Assembly: GCA_009833045.1 (NCBI GenBank)
Contig: WUUP01000004.1
Location: 248,001-312,000, forward strand
From: Saprospirales bacterium GYS_P2D
Lineage (GTDB): Bacteria > Bacteroidota > Bacteroidia > Chitinophagales > Saprospiraceae
Length of the DNA stretch: 64,000 nt
Reading direction: 5' to 3'
Shown: in pieces, positions 26,504-35,822 of the stretch
Layout: each line of letters begins with the position of its first letter
Numbering within the stretch: position 1 is the first letter of the stretch
Notes under the pieces: model-generated
Databases searched by the model: none
What the model saw: only the letters and a program-made list of their open reading frames with translations
What the model was told of the DNA's origin: nothing
Program-made: the position numbers and the translations under genes

Positions 26504-27337
26504 TTGGATAGACAGTATTACATATCGACATTTACCTCAGCACTTTTGTTGTTCTTTTTAGGACTACTGTTACTGGTATTGATACAGGGTCGACAGATCA
26601 TTAGCGAGCTACAGCAGAGCGCTCGATGTATCGTGGAGATGGCTCCTGATGTAGATCAGACGACGGCTCAGTCGGTGCGATTTGCTATCGCAGAGATGGA
26701 GCAGGTAGATGCGACTACTGTCGAATACGTGACTAAGGAACAGGCTTTATCCCAAATGGGTGACGAAGAGACCACTGCGCTGACTGCAGGTGATAGCAAT
26801 CCGTTTTTAGATATCATCATCTTTAGCCTTTCGGCGAAAGCCATGGATGCCACCAACATGGAGGTGCTAAAAGCTAAGATCACTGAGCTCTCTGGTGTGC
26901 AAGGATTTTATCATGAGATGGGATTTTGGGAGGAGATACGGAGCAATTTTAATAAGATCACGCTGATACTGGCGATTATTGCCTTGTTATTTATAGTATT
27001 GGTCGTGGTGCTCATGCACAATGTCATCCGACTCATGCTATATCATCGCCGAGAGGAACTGGAGATCATGGACTTAGTCGGGGCGACTCCAGGCTTTATC
27101 CGAGCACCCTTTTTGCATCAAGCGATAAAAAATGGATGGATAAGTGGCGGTATCGCTGTCATAGGCATCGGAGCCGTAGCGACTATCATCAATCTGTCTC
27201 TGTCTGGCATCTCCGCAGTAAGCTGGATATCTATACTCATAGTGGCCTTTTGTATACTTTTATTAGGATTGGCCGTTTCTACTATTAGTACATATATAAT
27301 AGTCAACTTATATTTGAAGCGCATTTCTAACATCTGA
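26504..27337 (+). CDS. ftsX: Cell-division ABC-transporter permease FtsX
   Basis: A ~277-residue FtsX: short cytoplasmic N-terminus, TM1, a periplasmic domain (about 35-150) and three C-terminal TMs with the HRREELEIMDLVGATPGFIRAPFLHQ segment typical of FtsX. With FtsE it controls peptidoglycan hydrolases at the septum; ftsE is not adjacent. The only start codon available is TTG at 26504, since a stop lies in frame at 26474-26476 and no ATG lies between. It leads the conserved ftsX-DUF3098-uppP-truB cluster. Confidence 0.9.
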   Translation: MDRQYYISTFTSALLLFFLGLLLLVLIQGRQIISELQQSARCIVEMAPDVDQTTAQSVRFAIAEMEQVDATTVEYVTKEQALSQMGDEETTALTAGDSNPFLDIIIFSLSAKAMDATNMEVLKAKITELSGVQGFYHEMGFWEEIRSNFNKITLILAIIALLFIVLVVVLMHNVIRLMLYHRREELEIMDLVGATPGFIRAPFLHQAIKNGWISGGIAVIGIGAVATIINLSLSGISAVSWISILIVAFCILLLGLAVSTISTYIIVNLYLKRISNI

Positions 27338-27347
27338 TATAGACCAA

Positions 27348-27665
27348 ATGGCCAAATCGAAGAAAAAAGTAATCACCACAGGAGCTAATAAAGCTAAACT
27401 AACACCGACTAAATCTCAATCTAAGGCCAAGTCCGCTGCAGCAGTAGCGAATACAGAAATGCTCTTTGGTAGAGAAAATTTCAAGTTTATTTTGATAGGA
27501 TTAGCATTGATATTTCTCGGGATGATCCTCATGATCGGCGGTGGTATGCCGAGTCCCGATGTATGGGATGAGAGCTTGATCTATAGTCATAGACGTATCA
27601 CACTGGCACCTATCCTGATCTTAGCGGGTCTGGGAGTAGAGGTCTACGCCATATTCAAGAAATAG
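27348..27665 (+). CDS. DUF3098 membrane protein
   Basis: A 105-residue protein with a Lys/Ala-rich cytoplasmic N-terminus (about 1-40), then GRENFKFILIGLALIFLGMILM (TM1), the conserved GGGMPSPDVWDESLIYSHRRITLAPILIL stretch and TM2. This is the DUF3098 signature, found between ftsX and uppP throughout Bacteroidota. Function is unknown but the fixed location suggests a link to cell-wall synthesis or division. Confidence 0.93.
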   Translation: MAKSKKKVITTGANKAKLTPTKSQSKAKSAAAVANTEMLFGRENFKFILIGLALIFLGMILMIGGGMPSPDVWDESLIYSHRRITLAPILILAGLGVEVYAIFKK

Positions 27666-27687
27666 TAGGACTTAATACCCATATCAC

Positions 27688-28485
27688 ATGTCGGATATAC
27701 TGCGAGCTATCATCCTGGGGATCGTACAGGGGCTTACTGAGTTTTTGCCAGTGAGCAGCAGTGGTCACCTCGAGATCATGAATGAGCTACTCGGCTCGGG
27801 GACGACTATAGACTCTGATCTGACGATGGTAGTCTTAGTACATCTGGGTACGGCATTCAGCATACTGTATGTGTTTCGTCAGGATATCTGGGATATTATC
27901 ACAGGGCTACTGAGATTTCAGTGGGACGAGAGCAGTCAGCTCGCTGCTAAGATCATCCTATCGATGCTGCCAGCTATGGTCATAGGTCTGCTCTTTGAGG
28001 AGCAGCTGGAGGCCTTGTTTTCGGGCACGATCATGTGGGTCGGTATATTCTTATGCTTCACGGCACTGGTGCTATATCTCACGCCATCAGGAGTCAATAG
28101 TGAGAAGTCTGTCAACTATAAGGACGCCGGTCTCATCGGTATCGCTCAGGCGGTAGCTATACTACCAGGTGTGTCTCGGAGCGGGATGACCATAGCGAGT
28201 GCGCTGGCGCTGGGCGTAAATAAGGCAAAAGCAGCAAGGTTTTCATTTCTCATGGTGCTACCGATCATCATCGGCAAGGTCATCCTCGATGTGGCATCAG
28301 GTGATCTGGTGATCGCTTCCTCTAATGTCGGTCCTATAATGGCTGCATTGATTTCTTCATTTTTAGTCGGTGTTTGGGCGTGCAAATGGATGATAGCACT
28401 CGTCCGTAAGAGTCAGTTGAAATACTTCGCCTACTACTGTGCGATCGTGGGGATACTGACGATCATATATGCGATATATGGATAG
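27688..28485 (+). CDS. uppP: Undecaprenyl-diphosphate phosphatase
   Basis: A 265-residue polytopic BacA/UppP enzyme that recycles undecaprenyl pyrophosphate, the lipid carrier of cell-wall precursors. Both family motifs are visible: GLTEFLPVSSSGHLEI near the N-terminus and LPGVSRSGMTIASAL near the middle. Length is typical. The 3' end overlaps the truB start by 17 bp. Confidence 0.97.
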   Translation: MSDILRAIILGIVQGLTEFLPVSSSGHLEIMNELLGSGTTIDSDLTMVVLVHLGTAFSILYVFRQDIWDIITGLLRFQWDESSQLAAKIILSMLPAMVIGLLFEEQLEALFSGTIMWVGIFLCFTALVLYLTPSGVNSEKSVNYKDAGLIGIAQAVAILPGVSRSGMTIASALALGVNKAKAARFSFLMVLPIIIGKVILDVASGDLVIASSNVGPIMAALISSFLVGVWACKWMIALVRKSQLKYFAYYCAIVGILTIIYAIYG

Positions 28486-29215
28486 AGTATTCAGGAGGGG
28501 CGATACTCTCACTATAGAAGACCTCCAGGAGGGTGGTGTGCTACTAATCGATAAGCCATTGGAGTGGACCTCCTTTGACGTGGTCAATAAACTCCGATAT
28601 GCAATCCGCAAAAAGCTCGGACTCAAAAAGTATAAGATCGGTCATGCAGGGACGCTTGATCCACTCGCCACTGGACTGTTAGTCATCTGCTTTAAGAAGT
28701 ATACTAAGAAGATCAATGAGATGATCGACTGGGACAAAAGCTACACAGGCACGATACGCCTCTGGGGGACTACACCGTCCTATGATGCAGAACTGCCGAT
28801 AGACACCTACTATCCTCAGCAGTGCTATGATGACAAGGAGCTAGAGCAGATACGACAGCGCTTTCTAGGAGATCAGATGCAATTTCCTCCGAAATACAGT
28901 GCGATCAAGAAAAACGGTGTGCCACTATATAAATTAGCTCGCAAAGGCAAAGATGTCGAAGTCAAAGCTCGACCTGTACATATCAGCCAGTTTGATCTGA
29001 CACGTGTAGACTTCCCTCATATTGACTTTGAGTCAAGTGTATCGAAAGGGACTTACATCCGATCGTTAGCACATGACTATGGTCAAGCCTTGGGGAATGG
29101 CGCATACTTATCTGCACTGCGTAGGACTCGAGTAGGAACATTCACAGTAGAGGGCGCATGGGATGTCTTAGAGCTCACGGATGTGATCAATGCTATCCCA
29201 GCACCATCAGAATAA
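28469..29215 (+). CDS. truB: tRNA pseudouridine(55) synthase
   Basis: A 248-residue TruB that converts U55 to pseudouridine in the T-loop of tRNAs. The catalytic-Asp motif is clear (KIGHAGTLDPLATGLLV), preceded by LLIDKPLEWTSFDVV, and the KGTYIRSLAHDYG segment is present. ATGs at 28469 and 28478 are both possible starts, each overlapping uppP. Last gene of the ftsX-DUF3098-uppP-truB operon. Confidence 0.97.
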   Translation: MRYMDRVFRRGDTLTIEDLQEGGVLLIDKPLEWTSFDVVNKLRYAIRKKLGLKKYKIGHAGTLDPLATGLLVICFKKYTKKINEMIDWDKSYTGTIRLWGTTPSYDAELPIDTYYPQQCYDDKELEQIRQRFLGDQMQFPPKYSAIKKNGVPLYKLARKGKDVEVKARPVHISQFDLTRVDFPHIDFESSVSKGTYIRSLAHDYGQALGNGAYLSALRRTRVGTFTVEGAWDVLELTDVINAIPAPSE

Positions 29216-29216
29216 G

Positions 29217-29588
29217 CTAAACATGCTGATCGAGTAAGATGGCGTTGCCATCCGGATCTATGAGTGTGGCATTCGCAGGGCCCGATGTAGTTGGATCTGC
29301 CTCCGTAGTCAGCTCTACGCCCTGAGCCTTGAGATGTGCTTGGATGGCTCTCACATCATCGAACTCCTCCATCTTTTGAGCAAACTCATCCCAACCCGGA
29401 TTGAAGGTGATGATATTGCCCTCAAACATGCCTTGGAATAAGCCAATATTAGAGTTGCCATTTTTCATGATGAGGTAATTCATAGATTCATCCCCGGCAA
29501 ATTTGGTGAAGCCAAGCTTCTCGTAAAAGGCTCGGGATACGGCTAAGTCCTTGACGGATAGACTGATAGACATTCCTCCTAATTTCAT
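29217..29588 (-). CDS. VOC (glyoxalase/bleomycin-resistance) family protein
   Basis: A 123-residue protein with two beta-alpha-beta-beta-beta halves: SISLSVKDLAVSRAFYEKLGFTKF at the start and ATLIDPDGNAILLDQHV at the end. It matches small VOC proteins that use a divalent metal at a dimeric active site. Substrate unknown. It is followed 1 bp later by the truB stop in convergent orientation and preceded by a serine hydrolase gene on the same strand. Confidence 0.88.
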   Translation of the reverse strand: MKLGGMSISLSVKDLAVSRAFYEKLGFTKFAGDESMNYLIMKNGNSNIGLFQGMFEGNIITFNPGWDEFAQKMEEFDDVRAIQAHLKAQGVELTTEADPTTSGPANATLIDPDGNAILLDQHV

Positions 29589-29623
29589 AGTGCTAATAGT
29601 TAGTTGAGTGATTAAGATAAGAT

Positions 29624-30925
29624 TTATTCTCGGTATAGCTCTTGATTGGCTCCATAGACAGCATCTCTAAATGACTTATGGAGTTTGATCTTGTCATATG
29701 GGAATAACTGGACGAAGAGCACAGCCGTCAGGTCATGCACTGGATCCACCCAAAACAAAGTACTGGCAGCACCATCCCAAAAGAACTCACCGACATGACC
29801 AAAGTTTTCTTGTGCATCAGCAGGTGCTCGAAGTCGCACTGCAAAGTCTATCCCAAATCCAACTTGGCCTTTGGATGGTAGCCAACTTCGCTCTTCGATT
29901 GATTCGTCCAGATGATTAGTCGCCATGAGCTCGATAGTCTCGGGTTTTAGGATCTGTGTGCCATCAAGAGTACCACCATTAGCCAGCATTTGTACAAACT
30001 TCATATAGTCATCGAGAGTAGAAGTCAGCCCCCAGCCACCACGATCGAGCGGCCATTTTTCAAAGTTTTCGATATGAGCCTCGTCATCTGGGAGGCGAGA
30101 TAGCTCCCCCTCATCACTACGGTAGTACATAGCGGCGAATCTATCTCGATCCTCCTCTGGTACATAGTAGCGAGTCTCGTTCATACCCAGCGGATCGAGT
30201 ACGTTTTGACGCACATAGTCTCGATATCTCACGCCAGATAGCTTCTCTACGAGATACGCCTGCACATCTACTGATACCCCATACTCCCATTGCTCTCCTG
30301 GGTGAAACCATAGCGGAATACTGGCTAACTTTTGCGCCATTTCTGAGAGGGTGTTTTCTCGATTAGTAGGATCTGCGGCAGTGGCTACCTCGCTGAGGCC
30401 AGGTATGTCCCCACGATTGACAAATCCCGCAGTATGGCGAGTGATATCACGGATAGTGATGGATCGCTTAGCGGGTACGAGTTTCATCGAGCCATCAGGA
30501 TTGACACCATCATAGACCTGCATATTGGCAAATTCTGGTGCATATTTCTCCAGAGGATCATCCAGTTCAAAGGCACCTTGCTCATAGAGAGTCATGAGTG
30601 CGACTCCTGTGATGGGTTTAGTCATGGAGTATATTTTGACGATGGTATTTCGATTCATACGGATGCCATTTTCTCGATCTTGGTGACCATAGGCATTGTA
30701 GTATTGCTCTTGTCCGTTCTCATATACTAATGCTGAGATGCCTGCGACATCGCCTGCGTAGACATAGCTTGAGAGCATACGGTCGAGTCGGGCTTTAGCG
30801 GCATTATCTAAGATGACAGACTCTGTGCTGAGTAGGGGAGCGTCCGATATGTACTCTGGGCCTACGGTAGCACAGCTCGTTGCGAGTAGAGTCGCAATGA
30901 TCAAAAGTAGAGATAGCTTTTTCAT
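29624..30925 (-). CDS. Serine hydrolase, class C beta-lactamase/esterase family lipoprotein
   Basis: A 433-residue lipoprotein (lipobox ATSC, Cys18) of the beta-lactamase/penicillin-binding-like family. The SxxK motif is S100-MTK103 (IYSMTKPITG), the second motif is WEYGVS (Tyr, YxS type), and FGHVGEFFWDG supplies the third HxG motif. The pattern is closer to EstB-type esterases than to true AmpC. Likely periplasmic or surface hydrolase of an ester or peptide; the substrate is unknown. Confidence 0.9.
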   Translation of the reverse strand: MKKLSLLLIIATLLATSCATVGPEYISDAPLLSTESVILDNAAKARLDRMLSSYVYAGDVAGISALVYENGQEQYYNAYGHQDRENGIRMNRNTIVKIYSMTKPITGVALMTLYEQGAFELDDPLEKYAPEFANMQVYDGVNPDGSMKLVPAKRSITIRDITRHTAGFVNRGDIPGLSEVATAADPTNRENTLSEMAQKLASIPLWFHPGEQWEYGVSVDVQAYLVEKLSGVRYRDYVRQNVLDPLGMNETRYYVPEEDRDRFAAMYYRSDEGELSRLPDDEAHIENFEKWPLDRGGWGLTSTLDDYMKFVQMLANGGTLDGTQILKPETIELMATNHLDESIEERSWLPSKGQVGFGIDFAVRLRAPADAQENFGHVGEFFWDGAASTLFWVDPVHDLTAVLFVQLFPYDKIKLHKSFRDAVYGANQELYRE

Positions 30926-30994
30926 AGTTATAGGCTTATCCGATCAAGATAAATAATCTCATAGAGACTACATATATCTGGACAGAGAGTGTAG

Positions 30995-31002
30995 TACATT
31001 TG
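30995..31002 (+). promoter_or_regulatory. -7 element (TACATTTG) upstream of the mscS-like gene
   Basis: An exact TAnnTTTG match 62 bp before the start codon; no clear -33 partner. Confidence 0.4.
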
Positions 31003-31064
31003 AGAGAGTTGCAGACGGATGTCTTGCTTGCCTTACTTTACTCATTGATTAAACCATTGGCCCT

Positions 31065-31937
31065 ATGTTTGACGATTTGAATCAAATATTTCAGGAGTTT
31101 TTTACGAATATATCCCAGATGCTGCCGAAGATCCTTTCAGCCATTGTGGTATTGATCGTGTTTTATGTTCTTGGGCGAGTATTCAATCGAGTGATCGGAG
31201 GACGTATAGAGCGACTATGGCGAGATAATATTCTTTCACGTTTTTTAGCGGAGGTGGGCAAGTGGTCGCTCTACATGATGGGAGTGATCATTGCGCTCAA
31301 TTTCATAGGCTTTGGAGGGATCGCCAGCAGTCTCTTAGCAGGTGCGGGTGTTAGTGCGATTATTGTAGGTTTTGCCTTTAAGGATATCGGAGAAAACTTT
31401 CTGGCGGGCATACTTTTGGCCCTCAATCGACCTTTTGAGGTAGGAGATATCATCGATGTGGGAGGCTACAAAGGGACTATCAAAGATCTCGATATCAGAA
31501 CAACTCATATCCGGACTGGCGATGGCAGAGATGTCTATATTCCTAATGCGACTATTGTCAAAAATCCATTAGTTAACTATACCATTGATGGTAATCTTAG
31601 GACCTCATTCGTCATTGGGATAGCTCCAGAAAGTGATATTGACAATGTACGCTCTCTGATCATTGGCTACCTATATCAAAAAGAACACGTACTAAATGAT
31701 CCTCGTCCAAACGTAATAGTCAAGGAACTGGGAGAATTCACCGTGGATATGGAGGTCATGTTTTGGTTTGATGTATTAGCTAATAAGGAATTTGCGGATG
31801 CCCATCTCGGCAATGCGATCAGGAGCAAAGTCATCACTGACGTCAAAGTACTACTTGATGATCACGGAGTCTCAATGCCATCTCAAGTGCTGGAGCACAA
31901 AATGTATGGTGATGCTCAGCTCAGAGTGGAGCAGTAG
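31065..31937 (+). CDS. Small-conductance mechanosensitive channel, MscS family
   Basis: A 290-residue MscS-type channel that releases solutes on hypo-osmotic shock. There are three N-terminal TMs; the pore-lining third TM with its Gly/Ala pattern is GGIASSLLAGAGVSAIIVGFAFKD, followed by the beta domain (LNRPFEVGDIIDVGGYKGTIKDLDIRTTHIRTGDGRDVYIPNATI), which is the family hallmark, and an alpha/beta C-terminal domain. Length is close to E. coli MscS (286). Confidence 0.96.
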   Translation: MFDDLNQIFQEFFTNISQMLPKILSAIVVLIVFYVLGRVFNRVIGGRIERLWRDNILSRFLAEVGKWSLYMMGVIIALNFIGFGGIASSLLAGAGVSAIIVGFAFKDIGENFLAGILLALNRPFEVGDIIDVGGYKGTIKDLDIRTTHIRTGDGRDVYIPNATIVKNPLVNYTIDGNLRTSFVIGIAPESDIDNVRSLIIGYLYQKEHVLNDPRPNVIVKELGEFTVDMEVMFWFDVLANKEFADAHLGNAIRSKVITDVKVLLDDHGVSMPSQVLEHKMYGDAQLRVEQ

Positions 31938-31939
31938 AA

Positions 31940-32176
31940 TTATCTCTTGGGGTACTTATCAAAATATAGCTTCATCATATAGCCATAGCCTAATCCCATA
32001 ATGATCCAAATAGCATAGGCTAAAGCTAACTTAGGGAAATCGATAGTCTCCTGACGAAAATAGGGTAGTATCAGCTCTATGATGCTACATGCTATGAAAC
32101 CCCAGATGATGCCTTGATAGTGCCAGTTTGTTTTGTTGAATTTAAGGGTGTTCATTTTAGTCTTTTTCCCGGCCAT
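31940..32176 (-). CDS. Small two-TM membrane protein, paralogue 2 of a tandem pair
   Basis: A 78-residue protein with two predicted TMs. It shares WHYQGxIWG, IELIxPYF and xGYGY-like positions with the 62-residue protein encoded just upstream. The start ATG overlaps the upstream stop in TAATG, a typical coupling arrangement; an in-frame ATG 21 bp downstream is a second candidate. No family recognised. Confidence 0.72.
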   Translation of the reverse strand: MAGKKTKMNTLKFNKTNWHYQGIIWGFIACSIIELILPYFRQETIDFPKLALAYAIWIIMGLGYGYMMKLYFDKYPKR

Positions 32177-32364
32177 TAAAACAAAGCTTCATAATATCCA
32201 TATATCAGACCTCCGATACCCCAAAGAAAAATGGAACCGATTAATCGATCTGTATTATAGGGTTCTGCATTAAAATATGGAACAATGAGCTCTATGACAA
32301 TGTACATAATACCGCCCCAGATAAGACCTTGATAATGCCAGTTTTGATCATTATATACTTCCAT
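32176..32364 (-). CDS. Small two-TM membrane protein, paralogue 1 of a tandem pair
   Basis: A 62-residue hydrophobic protein, NWHYQGLIWGGIMYIVIEL then VPYF and a second TM ending in GLIYGYYEALF. Clearly homologous to the next gene (31940-32176): both begin with an NWHYQG motif before TM1 and have IELI.PYF after it. Translational coupling by TAATG suggests they act as a hetero-oligomer (inference). Confidence 0.72.
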   Translation of the reverse strand: MEVYNDQNWHYQGLIWGGIMYIVIELIVPYFNAEPYNTDRLIGSIFLWGIGGLIYGYYEALF

Positions 32365-32447
32365 ACCTTTCCTATCGCTTAGTCGATGTAATATAGGATA
32401 AAAGCTGCAAAATAGTGATATGAATCAACGACGGCTTCGATGGAGGA

Positions 32448-33887
32448 TTACACTATACGATTAGGTACAGTATGTTTTTGGAGGATGCGTCGTGACTCTC
32501 GTCTGACATCTGGGTGCTGCTGCATGCGCCAAAGTGTATCTCGAGCATGAGCACCAGTCACCTTGAGATCGATGATAGGTGAGGGATAGCCAGTGCCCAA
32601 GATCACACCATATAGCTGCTGCTCCATGGGACTCATGAGCCACGGCTCATGGATGAAGGGTATCGGTAGATGAGCGATCTCAGGGAGCCAGCGCTTGAGA
32701 AATATAGCATCGGGATCATGTTCTTGGGACTGCTTGACAGGATTGTAAGTGCGGATGGTATTGATACCCGTCACACCTGCCTGCATCTGGATCTGGGGAT
32801 AGTGGATGCCGGGCTCAAAGTCTAAGAATACTCTCGCCAGATGATTAGCTCCGAGCTGCCAAGGCTGCCAGAGATGATGTGTCAAAAAAGAAATCAGCAT
32901 CGCTCTCATCCTAAAATTGATATAGCCCGTCTCTATGAGGCAGCGCATGCTGGCATCTACCAGCGGGAATCCAGTACTACCCGTCTCCCAGGCAGTGACA
33001 TAGACCATATTAATCGGCCGCTCCATAGCCGTGTAGGCCCGATTGACAGGACGCCACTCCATCTGATGCTCCATCTCAAACTTCTGAATAAAATGGCAGT
33101 GCCATCGGAGCCTGGCAGCGAAGGCTGTGATATCACGATTTCGCCCAACTGAGCGGATGGCCTGATAGATCTGTCGGATACTGATACAGCCCCATGCGAT
33201 ATAGGGAGACAATCGAGAGCAGTGATCCTGCGACTGGAGGGGCTTAGAGATATAGCGATTATAGCCAGCTGCCTTTCTCTGTGCGAATCTATCCAGTATC
33301 GCTTTAGCAATGGATTCTCCTCCTTGTTGAAATCGATCATCTGCTGTCGTCCAGCTATACTCATCAGGATCAAAATTATACTCACCTAAGTCTAATGACA
33401 AGGGTCGTAATACCGCTAAATTAATGCCTTTGATAGCTGCTCCCATGGTAGCGTACCAGGCATCACGCCATCCATTACGGTCCGTACGGCCTCGAGTAAC
33501 TCCATGAGACGGCGACTCTATCCATGGGATATGATTGATCTGACACCATTCGGCGACAGCCAGATCTCGCTCATAGCTCAGGAGTATGCCAGTCTCTTCG
33601 TGAGAGTACAGGGAGGATATAGGCTGCTGGCCATGTAGATGCTGTAGCACATCGAGTACCTCTCCATATGCGATCGTCACCTGCGCCTCGTACTGAGCTA
33701 ATTGCCGGTTCATATCCATTAATGACTCATAGAGGAAGCGCCAATGTCGATCGCTGTAGTGAGGATCAGCGATCATCGAGGGTTCGTAGATATACAGCAG
33801 CATATGTGGCCCTTCTGCGGCCAATGCCTCCATCAGCGGCTGATGATCCGACAGTCGTAAATCCCTCTTGAACCAAATGATATGCAT
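32448..33887 (-). CDS. Cryptochrome/photolyase family protein, divergent class I type
   Basis: A 479-residue two-domain flavoprotein. The N-terminal alpha/beta domain (about 1-130, [16 protein letters not shown]) would bind an antenna chromophore and the C-terminal helical domain FAD. The segment [26 protein letters not shown] aligns with the usual TGxPLVDAxMRxLxxTGWMHNRxR, but the Trp-Met-His-Asn is Tyr-Ile-Asn-Phe. The usual DxDxAxNxGxWQW is replaced by [16 protein letters not shown], so the Asn contacting flavin N5 and the proximal Trp of the electron-transfer chain are not where expected. It may be a photolyase with different photochemistry or a sensor. Confidence 0.87.
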   Translation of the reverse strand: MHIIWFKRDLRLSDHQPLMEALAAEGPHMLLYIYEPSMIADPHYSDRHWRFLYESLMDMNRQLAQYEAQVTIAYGEVLDVLQHLHGQQPISSLYSHEETGILLSYERDLAVAEWCQINHIPWIESPSHGVTRGRTDRNGWRDAWYATMGAAIKGINLAVLRPLSLDLGEYNFDPDEYSWTTADDRFQQGGESIAKAILDRFAQRKAAGYNRYISKPLQSQDHCSRLSPYIAWGCISIRQIYQAIRSVGRNRDITAFAARLRWHCHFIQKFEMEHQMEWRPVNRAYTAMERPINMVYVTAWETGSTGFPLVDASMRCLIETGYINFRMRAMLISFLTHHLWQPWQLGANHLARVFLDFEPGIHYPQIQMQAGVTGINTIRTYNPVKQSQEHDPDAIFLKRWLPEIAHLPIPFIHEPWLMSPMEQQLYGVILGTGYPSPIIDLKVTGAHARDTLWRMQQHPDVRRESRRILQKHTVPNRIV

Positions 33888-33968
33888 ATCCTGAGTATCT
33901 CTGAGCTATCTAACTGGATGAATAATGTAGTGGTTCATCTATGTGGCAGATCACTTACTTTTGAGAGT

Positions 33969-34421
33969 ATGAAATACCAGTTAGCGCAGGTCAATGTCGG
34001 CCGTATCCAAGGGGTAAATATGGATGATCCCGTGATGAAAGAATTCGTAGATAATCTCGATCGTATCAATGCTCTCGCTGAGGAGAGTGACGGCTTCATC
34101 TGGAGACTGCAGGATGAAGACGGTGATGCGACCAGCTTTAATCCCTACAATGACGCAAAAGTGATCATAAATGTCTCCGTCTGGCGGGATGTAGACGCTC
34201 TCAAAAACTATGTGTATCGCACGGTCCACAGTAGCTTTTTAAAGCGGAAAAAGGAGTGGTTTCAGAAGTTTGGTGATCGACATATGGCGCTTTGGTGGAT
34301 ATCTGCTGGCGAGTATCCCACCATCCAAGAGGCCGTGGATCGAGTAGCCTTGATCCAACAGAATGGTCCAACTGCGGAGGCTTTTGATTTTAAGACAGTC
34401 TTTGATCGGCTGGAGGAGTAA
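33969..34421 (+). CDS. DUF3291 family protein
   Basis: A ~150-residue protein beginning MKYQLAQVNVGRIQG and carrying VWRDVDALKNYVYRTVHSSFLKRKKEWF and HMALWWISAGEYPTIQEAVDR, the usual DUF3291 (dimeric alpha/beta barrel-like) signatures. Function unknown; relatives are sometimes annotated as monooxygenase-like. The start at 33969 is chosen over an in-frame ATG at 33882 that overlaps the divergent photolyase gene, because the family starts with KYQLAQ. Confidence 0.88.
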   Translation: MKYQLAQVNVGRIQGVNMDDPVMKEFVDNLDRINALAEESDGFIWRLQDEDGDATSFNPYNDAKVIINVSVWRDVDALKNYVYRTVHSSFLKRKKEWFQKFGDRHMALWWISAGEYPTIQEAVDRVALIQQNGPTAEAFDFKTVFDRLEE

Positions 34422-34903
34422 AGTAGAGAGAGTTGAGTGGAGAGTATCTAGTGGTGGGTTTTGTGGTGTGACCTTCAAGAATAGTTTTTTCATCTTGAAG
34501 GCACTAAGAGATCTTTGTTCTCAAGATGCTATACTTTCATGAATTAACATGGATTTTTCCTGTTGGCCAAAATGAGAAATGTGCGATTAATAAGTATCTA
34601 CTTTATTCATTGAAAACGTGCAGTATTATCCTTCTTTTTCAAGAGAAGGACGGGAGGATGAGTTAATTTTTGTCATGGCAAATGAGGCACGACTGAGATA
34701 TACTGTGACATCGTTGACATATCGTAATAGGCTTTAGTCAGATATCTTGATTATAGCTTTAACTGTATCCTCCGGCACTTACAATAGCAGTAGAAAAAAC
34801 ACCTCGATACTCACCACTCGCCACTCAATACTCATGTCGACAGGAGGATGAGTACGATGTCCGAATAAAAGATCTTTCATTTATCTGACTTTTCACTTGG
34901 TAG
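34422..34903. other. 482-bp intergenic region with a hairpin and repeat copy R3
   Basis: No plausible gene. It contains a degenerate copy of repeat block X (about 34430-34453), a 9-bp inverted repeat (34472-34480 and 34493-34501) with a T6 run in its loop, and the inverted repeat copy R3 (34626-34855). The remainder is AT-rich with nothing recognisable. Confidence 0.7.
34626..34855 (-). repeat. Dispersed intergenic repeat, copy R3 (inverted, internally deleted)
   Basis: About 230 bp collinear with the reverse complement of the repeat at 39492-39848: the CCTTCTTTTTCAAGAGAAGG hairpin block, the GACTGAGATA...TTTAGTCAGATA block, GTATCCTCCGGCA, and the ACCTCGATACTCACCACTCG block. Relative to that copy it lacks about 110-130 bp, including the CCTCCCTGGCAGGGAGG palindrome. 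Confidence 0.8.
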
Positions 34904-35815
34904 TTAAATCTCACTACCCACTACCTGCCTCCTCCTCCAATACGAAGAAAGCGTCAGGCCTGCTACGATATGCTGGATGCCCCATGCAGCAGCGACTATG
35001 GCCATGCCTCCGAGTCCATCAAATTCATTGAAGATGATAATGAGGCCAAGGCCAGAGTTTTGGATGCCTACCTCTATGGTGATGGCTCGACGATCCGCCT
35101 CGGGTAGTCGAAATAGACTGGCCAGCGAATAGCCGGATATGAGACTGAGGAGATTGTGCAGGATCACAATACTGAAGAAAATATAGTAGTACTCGAGGAA
35201 GTAATCCCAATTACTCGCTGTAGCGATTACCACGAATACCGCAAAGAAGATAATAGAAAAATACTGCATGGGCTTTTTGAGTCTAGCTGCAGTGTCTGGA
35301 AATCTCGCTGTGACCCAGAGGCCCACGATCGTAGGGATGATGAGTAGTGTGAAAATGATCATCGCCATATCCCAAAAATCAAGAGTAAATTCTTTGAGTA
35401 GTTCATGTTTGCGTAGGTAGAGGCCTCCCCAAAAAGCCATATTGAGCGGAGTCATGATAGTGGCAGCAGCGGTAGATATACCGCTCATCGAGACTGACAG
35501 GGCGGCATTGCCTCGGGCATATTGAGTCATGAAGTTAGAGATATTGCCACCTGGACAAGAGGCGATCAGTATCATCCCCATAGCTATACTTGGAGCCGGA
35601 TTTAATATTTGCGCTATGCAAAATGTCAAGGCTGGAAAAATCAAAAACTGTGTGGTTAGCCCTATCAACGCAGCTTTGGGACGTCGAAATACCTTGGTGA
35701 AGTCGCTCACCTTCATGCCCAGCGCTACACCGAACACTATCAGTCCTAAAATGGCATTCATCAACTGTAGGCTGGCTGGACTAAAATGTAGCCTGACCTG
35801 ATCTATCTCCTCCAT
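34904..35815 (-). CDS. Bile acid:sodium symporter (BASS) family transporter
   Basis: A 303-residue polytopic membrane protein of the BASS/NTCP family. It has about nine TM segments and the usual ILIASCPGGNISNFMTQYARGNAALSVSMS crossover motif and the second EVGIQNSGLGLIII motif (Na+ and substrate sites). Members move organic anions such as bile salts, pantoate, sulfonated or keto acids. Substrate cannot be inferred. The gene follows a flavin monooxygenase gene on the same strand with 7 bp between them, so the two probably form an operon. Confidence 0.92.
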   Translation of the reverse strand: MEEIDQVRLHFSPASLQLMNAILGLIVFGVALGMKVSDFTKVFRRPKAALIGLTTQFLIFPALTFCIAQILNPAPSIAMGMILIASCPGGNISNFMTQYARGNAALSVSMSGISTAAATIMTPLNMAFWGGLYLRKHELLKEFTLDFWDMAMIIFTLLIIPTIVGLWVTARFPDTAARLKKPMQYFSIIFFAVFVVIATASNWDYFLEYYYIFFSIVILHNLLSLISGYSLASLFRLPEADRRAITIEVGIQNSGLGLIIIFNEFDGLGGMAIVAAAWGIQHIVAGLTLSSYWRRRQVVGSEI

Positions 35816-35822
35816 GTGCTTG

